This document shows, piece after piece, positions 1-11,922 of a stretch of 64,000 nt of DNA. Numbering within the stretch: the first letter of the stretch is position 1; every line of letters begins with the position of its first letter. A model generated the notes under the pieces. It was not told the origin of the DNA. It did not search any database and was given only the letters and a program-made list of their open reading frames with translations. Location of the stretch: assembly GCF_046630445.1 (NCBI RefSeq), contig NC_092335.1:34560501-34624500 (forward strand), given 5' to 3'. The translations under genes and the position numbers were made by a program. The stretch is from Rutidosis leptorrhynchoides. Lineage: Eukaryota > Streptophyta > Magnoliopsida > Asterales > Asteraceae.

Positions 1-417
1 TTTATGAGCAGATTATTAAGAATCACAATGTACCTTGATTACTTTTAGTTCTTGTCAATAATCAAAATGAAAGCAAGCCAAATTAGGGGATTTGATGCAA
101 TTTAAATACACTTTGGGCGACTTTTAATCCATTTATTTTTCCATCATAGTTCATTTTTTTAAAAATGCACCCGTCTATTCCATTAAAGAGTATGCATAAC
201 TTGTATATTTTGATATGAATCTATGACCTATGATTAACTGAGTTTTATAATCATACAACATGCCCTTTAAATGCAAATAAATTTAAAACACAGATCGATC
301 AAATATTATATCATATCCAAATCATTCATGAAATATATACACAGGGAGAAAGGTGAATGATCAACTAACTAAATCAAATGAAAACCAAAATTGCTAATTA
401 TGAACAAAATATACGCA
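1..417. other. Intergenic DNA; left end resembles the 3' flank of an AAA-ATPase gene
   Basis: No coding potential seen. Bases 1 to about 100 align by eye with about 49930-50010, just after the stop codon of the AAA-ATPase gene: both carry 'gattatta', 'acaatgtaccttgatta' and a following 'aatcaaaatgaaa'-like stretch. This suggests that a paralogous AAA-ATPase gene on the plus strand ends just left of the window. The remainder is AT-rich with nothing recognised. Confidence 0.55.
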
Positions 418-422
418 GATAA

Positions 423-1129
423 TGTTGGAGTATGGAGTCGTTAAACAAACAAGAAAACTGAATCTGGGCTGTGATGCGGCGCATCATAGGTGGATGCGGC
501 GCATCTATGCAAGCAAAATGGTTCGAAGGTTTTGGATGCGGCGTTTCAAGCTGATATGGCGCATCAAAGGGCAGAGATGCGGCGCATCTCCTTCAGATGC
601 GGTGCATCTGATGCCAGTTCTTGAATCTGCATTCGTGGAAAGCAAAGGGATGCGGCGCATCGCCTGCCTGTCAGCAAGTTGTCAACTTGCACACTTGACA
701 TCCGAGCATGCTTAGCCTACCTTTCACTTTTGGTGCAAAGTTGGATACTTTACACCTATAATTAGGGTTGTGATCATGCCAATACAAGGTGTAAAGCATG
801 ACTAGTTGGTTCTAAGTTGATGATTACTAGCACACTTGAAGATCAAGTGAAGTTTGGTTGTTCTTGTTCTCTCCTATATATAGAACTCATTGTATGCAAT
901 TGTAACACACCACATACAAATATTCAGAAAATAAACACTCTCTAGTTGGTCCGTGGACTAAAGCAATCACAACGATTGCATATAACCACGTTATATCTTG
1001 TGTCGATTTATTTTTTCGCATTTATTATCTTTCGTTCATTAAGTGGGTTTGAGTGATCTTGATAGTATCACTACTCGGCTAGTAATCTTGTAGAATTACT
1101 AGCGTTGTTTGGGTCCTAATATCCTAACA
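423..1129 (+). repeat. 5' LTR of COP
   Basis: 707 bp, from TGTTGG to CTAACA, and close to identical with 5327-6054. It holds several copies of the near-palindrome GATGCGGCGCATC (473-485, 493-505, 576-588, a variant at 595-607, and one near 649-661). A TATATATAG box lies near 873. Confidence 0.93.
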
Positions 1130-1131
1130 AC

Positions 1132-1143
1132 TGGTATCTAGAG
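1132..1143 (+). other. Primer-binding site of COP (initiator tRNA-Met)
   Basis: TGGTATC(T)AGAGC lies two bases after the 5' LTR and is complementary to the 3' end of plant initiator tRNA-Met, the usual primer for copia elements. Confidence 0.85.
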
Positions 1144-1166
1144 CACAAGGTTTCATTAAGGGAACG

Positions 1167-4100
1167 ATGGCGGAAGATGGGAAGTTTAGAATCGACCGAT
1201 TCGATGGGAGAGACTTTGGCTTTTGGAAGATGCAAATTGAAGATTACTTGTATAAAAAGAAGCTACACCAACCCTTGTTAGAGACCAAGCCCGAAAGCAT
1301 GGACGATGCCGATTGGACGCTTTTGGATCGTTAAGCTTTGGGTGCTATTCGTCTTTCACTTGCTAAGAACGTTGCATACAATGTTGTGAATGAGAAGACG
1401 ACGTTTGCTTGCTTGAAAGCACTCTCTAACATGTATGAGAAACCTACAGCTGCAAATAAGGTATTTCTCATGCGTCAATTGTTCAATACTAAGATGAAGG
1501 AAGGTATGAGTGCAACGGATCATATCAATGAATTTAATAATATCGTTCCAAGGCTTGAATCGGTAGAGATTAAGTTTGATGATGAACTAAAAGCACTTAT
1601 CTTGCTTTCATCATTACCGGAAAGTTGGTCGGGTACGGTTACCACAGTTAGTAGCTCTACGGGAACTACTAAGCTAGCGTTTGAAGCTATAAGGGATTTG
1701 ATTCTTGGTGAAGATACTCGTAGGAGAAACTCGGGAGAATCAACGTCCGGTTCTTTGTTAAGTACCGACAACCGGGGTAGAAAATTTGAACGCGGTGAGA
1801 AGAAGGGTAGGAAGAAGTCTAAGAAGAGGAATTCATCGAAAGATAGAAGTGAAGTTACTTGTTGGGGTTGCAATCAAAAAGGGCACTTTCAAAGGAATTG
1901 CATAAATGGTTCCGCGAAAGGTGTAAACTTGGCCGAAGGGGAAATTGATGATGCACTTTTGTGTAGTGTTGAAAATTCTATGGAGTCTTGGATTTTGGAT
2001 TCGGGAGCTTCGTTTCATGCTACTCATGTCAAAAGCATGATGAAGAATTTTCGTTCATATCAAGGCAAGGTGAGATTGGCAGACAACAAGCAACTCAACA
2101 TAGAGGGCATTAGAGATGTTGTTTTGAAGACTACTCTTGGTTCTAATTGGACTTTGAAGAACATAAGGTACATTCCTAAATTGAAAAGGAAACTTATTTC
2201 GGTTGGTCAATTAGATGATGAAGGTAACGCGGTTACTTTTGAAAACCGCCAATGAAAGGTGGTTAAGGTTAGTTGTGTTGTGGCTCGTGGATATAAAAAG
2301 GGAACTCTTTATGTAGTTGAAGTGTTTGATGAAGATACGGTGGTTGCTACGGTTAATGTTGAGTCCGAATCAACTCTATGGCACCGAAGACTCGGGCATA
2401 TGAGTGAGAAGGGTATGAAGATGCTTGTTTCGAGTGGGAGAATTCCAGATTTGAAAAAGGTAGAACTTGGGTTTTGCGAACCATGTGTCTATGGGAAGCA
2501 AAAGAAGGTGACTTTTGGAAAATCGGGGAATGCACCTAAGTTGGAGAAATTGGAGCTCGTTCATACGGATGTGTTTGGTCCAACCAATGTAGAATCACAT
2601 GGAGGTTCTCGCTATTATGTCACCTTCATTGACGACTCCACTCGAAAGGTATGGGTTTATTTTCTTAAAGCTAAATCCGATGTGTTTAATACTTTTGTGA
2701 AGTGGAAAGCTATGGTAGAAAATGAAACTAACTTGAAAGTCAAGTGCTTGAAGTCGGATAATGGAGGGGAATATGGTAGTCTTGAGTTTAAATACCATTG
2801 TGCAAAGCTCGGTATTAGAATGTTGAAAACGGTACCGGAGACACCGCAACACAATGGGGTTGCCGAACGTATGAATCGTACGTTAAATGAAAGGGCTAAG
2901 AGTATGAGACTACATGCCGGTTTGCCTAAAATGTTTTGGGCGGATGAGGTTAATACAGCGGCTTATTTGATAAATAGGGGACCCTCAACACCGTTGGGTT
3001 TCCGAATTCCCGGGGAAGAATGGCAAGGTAAGAAGGTGAGTTATGGTCACCTTAGGATCTTTGGGTGTAATGCATATGTGAAGACCAAAGATGCGGATAA
3101 AGACAAGCTTGAAGCTAAGTCAAAGAAGTGTATTTTCATAGGCTACGGGTCGAATGAAATGGGCTATCGTTGTTGGGACAACGAGGCTAGAAAAGTGATT
3201 CGTTCGCGCGACGTTGCTTTTGATGAAGATTCGGTCTATGGCAAACCGGAAACGGGGAGTCCTAAACCGGATCATGTTACTTTTGACGATGTTTCTATTG
3301 ATGATCTTGCAGGTTCTAGTGGGAGTACAGGAAACAATGAATTGCCAACAAACGGTGAGGCGTCGAAAAATGCTAATGATGGGGATGATTCAGAAAGCGG
3401 TGATGATTCCGAACATAGTGCGAGTTCTAGTGATGAGGAGGACACAAATGAAACTGGTCCAACCATTCCGGTTACTCCTACACCAAGACGCTCGATTAGA
3501 GTGCCCAAACCTAATCCTAGGTATTCTCCATCAGCAAACTACTTGCTCTATACCGAGAATGGTGAACCCGAAAGTTACTTTGATGCAAGAAAAATAAAAG
3601 AATCCATACAATGGGAGCTTGCCATGGAAGAAGAGATGGGATCACTTGAGAAGAACAAGACTTGGTCACTAGTGAAGTTACCTCATGATAAAAGGGCATT
3701 GCAAAGCAAATGGGTGTATAGAATCAAGAATGAGTTAGATGGTAAGAGAAGGTACAAGGCTTGTTTGGTAGTCAAAGGCTTTCAACAAAAGGAAGGGGTT
3801 GACTACAAAGAGATATTTTCACCGGTAGTTAAAATGACTACTATCCGTTTGGTACTTTCGATGGTTGCATCCGAAGACTTACATCTTGAGCAACTAGATG
3901 TAAAAACTGCATTCTTACATGGTGATCTTGTTGAAGAGATCTACATGAGGCAACCCGAGGGCTTTGAGGTAAAGGGTAAAGAGAAGTGGGTTTGTAAGCT
4001 AAAGAAAAGTTTGTATGGATTGAAGCAAGCACCTCGACAATGGTACTTGAAGTTTGACGAGTTTATGAAGAAGATTGGTTTCTTAAGATGTGAAGCGGAT

Positions 4101-5118
4101 CATTGTTGCTACTTGAAGAAATTCAAGTCTTCTTACATAATCTTATTGTTGTATGTTGATGACATGTTGCTTGCAGGTTCTAACATGTCCGAAATTAACA
4201 AGTTAAAGGGATTACTTTCCCGAGAATTCGAGATGAAGAATCTTGGTAGTGCTAAGAAAATACTTGGCATGAGTATTGTGCGTGATCGTGTGAATGGTAC
4301 TCTATACTTGTCTCAATCCAAATATATTGAGAAAGTAGTAGAGAGATTCAACATGGAAGATTCAAAGGCTCGTTCTATGCCTTTGGGAAGCACCTTAAAA
4401 CTATCGAAAAGTCAATCACCAAAGACGGAAAGAGACAAGAAGGATATGGAAAAGGTTCCATATGCATCGGCTGTGGGTAGTATTATGTATGCCATGGTTT
4501 GTACAAGACCCAATATTGCTCAAGCAGTAGGAGTTATAAGTCGTTATATGTCTAATCCGGGAAAAGAGCATTGGGAAGCGGTCAAATGGTTGCTTCGTTA
4601 TTTGAAAGGTACTTCTAATATGGGATTGTGTTTCTTCAAAAAACAACCCCATGCTTAAAGGTTATGCGGATGCTAATTTGGGTGGATGTGATGATTCGGG
4701 GAAAAGTACTACGGGTTATGTTTTCACAATGGGGAAGACGGCGATTAGTTGGTTATCTCGATTGCAAAAGAGTGTTGCTTTGTCAACCACCGAAGCCGAA
4801 TACATGGCTATTGCGGAAGCTTCTAAAGAGCTAGTGTGGTTGAAGAACTTCTTAGACGAGTTGGGTAAAAGACAAGACTATTGCATCTTGTATTGTGATA
4901 ATCAAAGTGCGGTTCATCTTGGGAAGAATCCGGTGTTTCATAGTCGTACGAAACACATCAAGATAAGGTATCATTTTATTCGACAACATATAAATGATGG
5001 CACTTTATTCTTGGAGAAAATCCTTGGTACGAAGAATCCTGCCGATATGTTTACTAAGGTGGTCACGCCGGAAAAATTGAGGTTTTGCATTACCTCAATT
5101 GGTCTTCTCAAGAATTGA
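1167..5118 (+). pseudogene. Copia gag-pol coding region (fossil)
   Basis: The likely start is the ATG at 1167 (MAEDGKFRIDRFDG), typical of Tnt1-like gag. In order: a UBN2-type gag; a CCHC zinc knuckle near 1860-1900 (CWGCNQKGHFQRNC); an aspartic protease near 1990-2020 (LDSGASFHAT); a GAG-pre-integrase domain near 2378 (LWHRRLGHMS); integrase with HTDVFGP, DNGGEY and TPQHNGVAERMNRT (about 2560-2880); reverse transcriptase with YVDDML near 4153; and RNase H (about 4660-5090, with ALSTTEAEYMA and SRTKHI). About three interruptions, so it is not expected to give a whole polyprotein. Confidence 0.9.
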
Positions 5119-5326
5119 TGAGAGAAGACCCCAGCTATAGATTTGAATGGTGTTACAAGTTTAACAAGTAGTATTGAAGACCTTTTATCGAAAGTCTACT
5201 CATCTGAAGTATGTGTTGAGTGTGCGTGTTCCAAATGGTATTTGGCGGTAATCGAAGGTGGTTTAATGTTCTTGGTTAATTCATTGATATAATTGGAGTT
5301 TGTTCAAAGTCTCCAAGTGGGAGATT

Positions 5327-6054
5327 TATTGGAGTATGGAGTCGTTAAACAAACAAGAAAACTGAATCTGGGCTGTGATGCGGCGCATCATAGGTGGATG
5401 CGGCGCATCTATGCAAGCAAAATTGTTCGAAGGTTTTGGATGCGGCGTTTCAAGCTGATATGGCGCATCAAAGGGCAGAGATGCGGCGCATCTCCTTCAG
5501 ATGCGGCGCATCTGATGCCAGTTCTTGAATCTGCATTCGTGGAAAGCAAAGGGATGCGGCACATTCCTTGGTGATGCGGCGCATCGCCTGCCTGTCAGCA
5601 AGTTGTCAACTTGCACACTTGACATCCGAGCATGCTTAGCCTACCTTTCACTTTTGGTGCAAAGTTGGATACTTTACACCTAAAATTAGGGCTGTGATCA
5701 TGCCAATACAAGGTGTAAAGCATGACTAGTTGGTTCTAAGTTGATGATTACTAGCACACTTAAAGTTCAAGTTGAAGTTTGGTTGTTCTTGTTCTCTCCT
5801 ATATATAGAACTCATTGTATGCAATTGTAACACACCACATACAAATATTCAGAAAATAAACACTCTCTAGTTGGTCCGTGGACTAAAGCAATCACAACGA
5901 TTGCATATAACCACGTTATATCTTGTGTCGATTTATTTTTTCGCATTTATTATCTTTCGTTCATTAAGTGGGTTTGAGTGATCTTGATAGTATCACTACT
6001 CGGCTAGTAATCTTGTAGAATTACTAGCGTTGTTTGGGTCCTAATATCCTAACA
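5327..6054 (+). repeat. 3' LTR of COP
   Basis: 728 bp, matching 423-1129 with about nine substitutions. It is about 21 bp longer, and the extra DNA carries one more copy of the GATGCGGCGCATC motif. It is followed by the target repeat GATAA. Confidence 0.93.
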
Positions 6055-6059
6055 GATAA

Positions 6060-6847
6060 AAGATGCATTGACAGCATCGAAAAATGATTAACTATGAAGA
6101 AATGATAACCTCGGCTTAGAAAGTTCAGACGGAGATGATGTAACGATTGGATTGATCTCCCAAAAATAGATTCAGTTGTCAATTTTTGGAGATCAAGAAT
6201 TTTGGCAAGTGTATCTGCTGGGAGGTGGAGTAACTGAGGATAAAATTAGGCTTTTATTGAATTTTGGTTGACCATTACTCAATGTTTTTGCAAAGTTTCT
6301 AATTTTAGTACAAAGTAAACCGATGTACATCCCATATGTGTAGGGGTATTTTCATAATTTGCCTAAGAAAAGAATGATTATTGAACTCAAACAATGAGTT
6401 GGTAAGAATCACGTTGCCCAACAACCTGACGGCCAAAATCAAGACCAACAACCATCCAGACGGCAAAAAGTAACCGTAACAAATCAGACAGCCTTGAGCC
6501 GCCGAAATAACAATCAAAGGTGTCAGGATTCGATCGATGAAAGAACGAAATCAAGGTGAAGAAAACCCTAAAAATTGAGATGTAATCAAAGAGTTCAGGC
6601 GAAGGGTTTAGAACCCCCCACCAAAATGTGCTTGGTATCTGGTCCATGAATGTCAAAAAAGAAGTCTAAATTCTTTATATACGAGGAAGGAAAAATGACC
6701 AAAATACCCTCGAGAATTATGTGAAAGGACAAATCAGTCTGAAGGAAACAATAATTCAACAGCATCAGTAGGATAATAATTAGATGTAAGTAGAGGAAGA
6801 AAACATAAAATGACAATTTTGCCCTCATATGTTTAGCACATGACTGG
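6060..6847. other. Intergenic DNA between COP and GYP-A
   Basis: AT-rich with no convincing gene. The phrases 'aaaataccctcg' and 'aattttgccctcata' are typical of decayed plant intergenic repeats. The last five bases, ACTGG (6843-6847), are the left target-site copy for GYP-A. Before that insertion this DNA joined directly to 46367 onward. Confidence 0.6.
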
Positions 6848-9800
6848 TGAAATGTCCCGTTCTTATTGATTAAAAACGTTCCATATTAATTGATTTCGTT
6901 GCGAGGTTTTGACCTCTATATGAGACGTTTTTCAAAGACTGCATTATTTTTAAAACAAACCATAACCTTTATTTCATAAATAAAGGTTTAAAAAGCTTTA
7001 CGTAGATTATCAAATAATGATAATCTAAAATATCCTGTTTACACACGACCATTACATAATGGTTTACAATACAAATATGTTACATCGAAATCAGTTTCTT
7101 GAATGCAGTTTTTACACAATATCATACAAACATGGACTCCAAATCTTGTCCTTATTTTAGTATGCAACAGCGGAAGCTCTTAGTATTCACCTGAGAATAA
7201 ACATGCTTTAAACGTCAACAAAAATGTTGGTGAGTTATAGGTTTAACCTATATATATATCAAATCGTAACAATAGACCACAAAATTTCATATTTCAATAC
7301 ACATCCCATACATAGAGATAAAAATCATTCATATGGTGAACACCTGGTAACCGACATTAACAAGATGCATATATAAGAATATCCCCATCATTCCGGGACA
7401 CCCTTCGGATATGATATAAATTTCGAAGTACTAAAGCATCCGGTACTTTGGATGGGGTTTGTTAGGCCCAATAGATCTATCTTTAGGATTCGCGTCAATT
7501 AGGGTGTCTGTTCCCTAATTCTTAGATTACCAGACTTAATAAAAAGGGGCATATTCGATTTCGATAATTCAACCATAGAATGTAGTTTCACGTACTTGTG
7601 TCTATTTTGTAAATCATTTATAAAACCTGCATGTATTCTCATCCCAAAAATATTAGATTTTAAAAGTGGGACTATAACTCACTTTCACAGATTTTCACTT
7701 CGTCGGGAAGTAAGACTTGGCCACTGGTTGATTCACGAACCTATAACAATATATACATATATATCAAAGTATGTTCAAAATATATTAACAACACTTTTAA
7801 TATATTTTGATGTTTTAAGTTTATTAAGTCAGCTGTCCTCGTTAGTAACCTACAACTAGTTGTCCACAGTTAGATGTACAGAAATAAATCGATAAATATT
7901 ATCTTGAATCAATTCACGACCCAGTGTATACGTATCTCAGTATTGATCACAACTCAAACTATATATATTTTGGAATCAACCTCAACCCTGTATAGCTAAC
8001 TCCAACATTCACATATAGAGTGTCTATGGTTGTTCCGAAATATATATAGATGTGTCGACATGATAGGTCGAAACATTGTATACGTGTCTATGGTATCTCA
8101 AGATTACATAATATACAATACAAGTTGATTAAGTTATGGTTGGAATAGATTTGTTACCAATTTTCACGTAGCTAAAATGAGAAAAATTATCCAATCTTGT
8201 TTTACCCATAACTTCTTCATTTTAAATCCGTTTTGAGTGAATCAAATTGCTATGGTTTCATATTGAACTCTATTTTATGAATCTAAACAGAAAAAGTATA
8301 GGTTTATAGTCGGAAAAATAAGTTACAAGTTGTTTTTGTAAAGGTAGTCATTTCAGTCGAAAGAACGACGTCTAGATGACCATTTTAGAAAACATACTTC
8401 CACTTTGAGTTTAACCATAATTTTTGGATATAGTTTCATGTTCATAATAAAAATCATTTTCTCAGAATAACAACTTTTAAATCAAAGTTTATCATAGTTT
8501 TTAATTAACTAACCCAAAACAGCCCGCGGTGTTACTACGACGTCGTAAATCCGGTTTTACGGTGTTTTTCGTGTTTCCAGGTTTTAAATCATTAAGTTAG
8601 CATATAATATAGATATAGAACATGTGTTTAGTTGATTTTAAAAGTCAAGTTAGAAGGATTAACTTTTATTTGCGAACAAGTTTAGAATTAACTAAACTAT
8701 GTTCTAGTGATTACAAGTTTAAACCTTCGAATAAGATAGCTTTATATGTATGAATCAAATGATGTTATGAACATCATTACTACCTCAAGTTCCTTGGATA
8801 AACCTACTGGAAATGAGAAAAATAGATCTAGCTTCAAAGGATCCTTGGATGGCTTGAAAGTTCTTGAAGCAGAATCATGACACGAAAACAATTTCAAGTA
8901 AGATTACCACTCGAAATAAGATTGTTATAGTTATAGAAATTGAATTAAAGTTTGAATATGATTATTACCTTGTATTAGAAAGATAACCTACTGTAAGTAA
9001 CAAAGGTTTCTTGATCTTGGATGATTACTTGGAATGGATTTAGAAAACTTGGAAGTAAACTTGCAATCTTGGAAGTATTCTTGATTTTATGAAACTAGAA
9101 CTTTTGGAATTTATGAAGAACACTTAGAACTTGAAGATAGAACTTGAGAGAGATCAATTAGATGAATAAAATTGAAGAATGAAAGTGTTTGTAGGTGTTT
9201 TTGGTCGTTGGTGTATGGATTAGATATAAAGGATATGTAATTTTGTTTTCATGTAAATAAGTCATGAATGATTACTCATATTTTTGTAATTTTATGAGAT
9301 ATTTCATGCTAGTTGCCAAATGATGGTTCCCACATGTGTTAGGTGACTCACATGGGCTGCTAAGAGCTGATCATTGGAGTGTATATACCAATAGTACATA
9401 CATCTAAAAGCTGTGTATTGTACGAGTACGAATACGGGTGCATACGAGTAGAATTGTTGATGAAACTGAACGAGGATGTAATTGTAAGCATTTTTGTTAA
9501 GTAGAAGTATTTTGATAAGTGTCTTGAAGTCTTTCAAAAGTGTATGAATACATATTAAAACACTACATGTATATACATTTTAACTGAGTCGTTAAGTCAT
9601 CGTTAGTCGTTACAGTAAATGTTGTTTTGAAACTTTTAGGTTAACGATCTTGTTGAATGTTGTTAACCCATTGTTTATTATAACAAATGAGATGTTAAAT
9701 TGTTATATTATCATGATATTATGATATATAATATATCTTAGTATGATATATATACAGTTAAATGTCGTTACAACGATAATCGTTACATATATGTCTCGTT

Positions 9801-10286
9801 TCGAAATCATTAAGTTAGTAGTCTTATTTTTACATATGTATTTCATTGTTAATACACTTAATAATATATTTACTTATCATTTAACATAATTAACCAAGTA
9901 TATCAATATCTTAATATGATTCATATGTACCTAGTAAGACGTTGTTATAACGATAATCGTTATATATATCGTTTTCGAGTTTCTTAAATTAATAGTCTCA
10001 TTTTTATGTATATAACTCATTGTTAAAATACCTAATGAGATACATACTTATAATAAAATCATGTTAACTATATATATAACCATATATATGTCATCGTATA
10101 GTTTTTACAAGTTTTAACGTTCGTGAATCACCGGTCAACTTGGGTGGTCAATTGTCTATATGAAACCTATTTCAATTAATCAAGTCTTAACAAGTTTAAT
10201 TGCTTAACATGTTGGAAACACTTAATCATGTAAATAACAATTTCATTTAATATATATATAAACATGGAAAAGTTCGGGTCACTACA
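6848..10286 (-). repeat. Left (3') LTR of GYP-A
   Basis: About 3.44 kb, reading TGTAGTGACCCG to GGGACATTTCA on the minus strand. Very long for a chromovirus LTR. It has no coding content. It shares a conserved block (about 7424-7500) with the LTRs of GYP-B and LARD-E. Next to it, at 10304-10322, lies the palindromic AAATTTCGTCCCGAAATTT beside the polypurine tract. Confidence 0.9.
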
Positions 10287-10322
10287 GTACCTACCCGTTA
10301 AATAAATTTCGTCCCGAAATTT

Positions 10323-11428
10323 TAAGCAGTTGGAGGTGTTGACGTATCTTCTGGAAATAAATGCGGGTATTTCTTCTGCATCTGATCTTCACGCTCCCAG
10401 GTGAACTCGGGTCCTCTACGAGCATTCCATCGAACTAACAATCGGTATCTTGTTTTGTTTAAGTCTCTTAACCTCACGATCCATTATTTCGACGGGTTCT
10501 TCAATGAATTGAAGTTTTTCATTGATTTGGATTTCGTCCAACGGAATAATGAGATCTTCTTTAGCAAAACATTTCTTCAAATTTAAGACGTGGAAAGTGT
10601 TATGTACAGCCGCGAGTTGTTAAGGTAGCTCCAGTTGGTAAGCTACTGGTCCGACACGATCTATAATCTTGAATGGTCCAATGTACCTTGGATTTAGTTT
10701 CCCCCGTTTACCAAATCGAACAACGCCTTTCCAAGGTGAAACCTTAAGCATGACCATTTCTCCAATTTCAAACTCTATATCTTTTCTTTTACTGTCCGCG
10801 TAGCTCTTTTGTCGACTCTGGGCGGTTTTCAATCTTTGTTGAATTTGGATGATTTTCTCGGTAGTTTCTTGTATTATCTCCGGACCCGTAATCTGTCTAT
10901 CCCTCACTTCACTCCAACAAATCGGAGACCTGCACTTTCTACCATAAAGTGCTTCAAATGGCGCCATCTCAATGCTTGAATGGTAGCTGTTGTTGTAGGA
11001 AAATTTTGCTAACGGTAGATGTCGATCCCAACTGTTTTCGAAATCAATAACACAAGCTCGTAGCATGTCTTCAAGCGTTTGTATCGTCCTTTCGCTCTGC
11101 CCATCAGTTTGTGGATGATAGGCAGTACTCATGTCTAGACGAGTTCCCAATACTTGTTGTAATGTCTGCCAGAATCTTGAAATAAATCTGCCATCCCTAT
11201 CAGAGATAATAGAGATTGGTATTCCATGTCTGGAGACGACTTCCTTCAAATACAGTCGTGCTAACTTCTCCATCTTGTCATCTTCTCTTATTGGCAGGAA
11301 GTGTGCTGACTTGGTGAGACGATCAACTATTACCCAAATAGTATCATAACCACTTGCAGTCCTTGGCAATTTAGTGATGAAATCCATGGTAATGTTTTCC
11401 CATTTCCATTCTGGGATTTCGGGTTGTT
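10323..11428 (-). pseudogene. GYP-A integrase and chromodomain coding part (fossil)
   Basis: The minus strand encodes the integrase core ([20 protein letters not shown], then [13 protein letters not shown] and [11 protein letters not shown]), the GPY/F-type region (RYIGPFKI) and the end of a chromodomain. It is the 3' part of GYP-A pol, left of the LARD-E insertion; the rest is at 30695-34137. Closely similar to the same part of GYP-B. Confidence 0.85.
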
Positions 11429-11922
11429 AGACATTTATTAACCAAAATATATTCTTTAGGATGAGGTCTACGGTTACCTGCATTCCGAGTATTGGTTACG
11501 TCTACGTGAATTGTTTATTGGGCTACAAAGGTGAGTTTCATTACTCCCTTTTTATATATATTTTTGGGCTGAGAATACATGCGCTGTTTTATAAATGTTT
11601 TACGAAATAGGCACAAGTACTAAAACTAATTCTATGTGGGTTTAAACCAGAAATATACCCTTAGCTTGGTAACATTAAACTACTTGTCTATGTACGGTAG
11701 GCGCGAATCCTAAAGATAGATCTATTGGGCCTGACAAACCCCATCCTGCCTATGGGATGCTTTAGTACTTCGAGGTTATTTTAAACACACCTGATCTGGT
11801 GTACTTCAGAGGGTAAAACATGAACGTTAAGGCTTGTTACCGGGTGCCTACAACTTATAGAATACGTTTATGCACTTGCGAGTGTACATATATTTATAAA
11901 CGGAAATCTTGTGGTCTATTGA
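11424..11922 (+). repeat. Left LTR of LARD-E, first surviving piece
   Basis: Matches 29783-30281 of the right LTR almost exactly. It ends in ATTGA (11918-11922), the left copy of GYP-B's target repeat. It holds the conserved LTR block at about 11700-11775. The LTR resumes at 25036. Confidence 0.85.

Larger units (their letters stand above)
423..6054 (+). mobile_element. Ty1-copia LTR retrotransposon (Tork/Tnt1-like), element COP
   Basis: A full-length copia element with LTRs at 423-1129 and 5327-6054. The 5-bp target-site duplication GATAA is at 418-422 and 6055-6059. The primer-binding site at 1132-1143 pairs with initiator tRNA-Met, and a purine-rich tract (CAAGTGGGAGATT) ends at 5326. Domain order is gag, zinc knuckle, protease, integrase, reverse transcriptase, RNase H, so integrase precedes RT as in copia. 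The LTRs differ by about 1.2% plus one short length difference, which implies an insertion some hundreds of thousands of years old at usual plant rates. The coding region is broken, with about three interruptions. Treated as a fossil. Confidence 0.95.

Noticed and set aside
473-661. Repeated short palindromes resembling a CRISPR array
   Set aside because: Spacing is irregular, the locus is an LTR of a plant retrotransposon, and there are no cas genes.
422-715. 97-residue ORF, repeated at 5293-5574
   Set aside because: It lies in the COP LTRs and is generated by the GATGCGGCGCATC repeats. No protein family resemblance.
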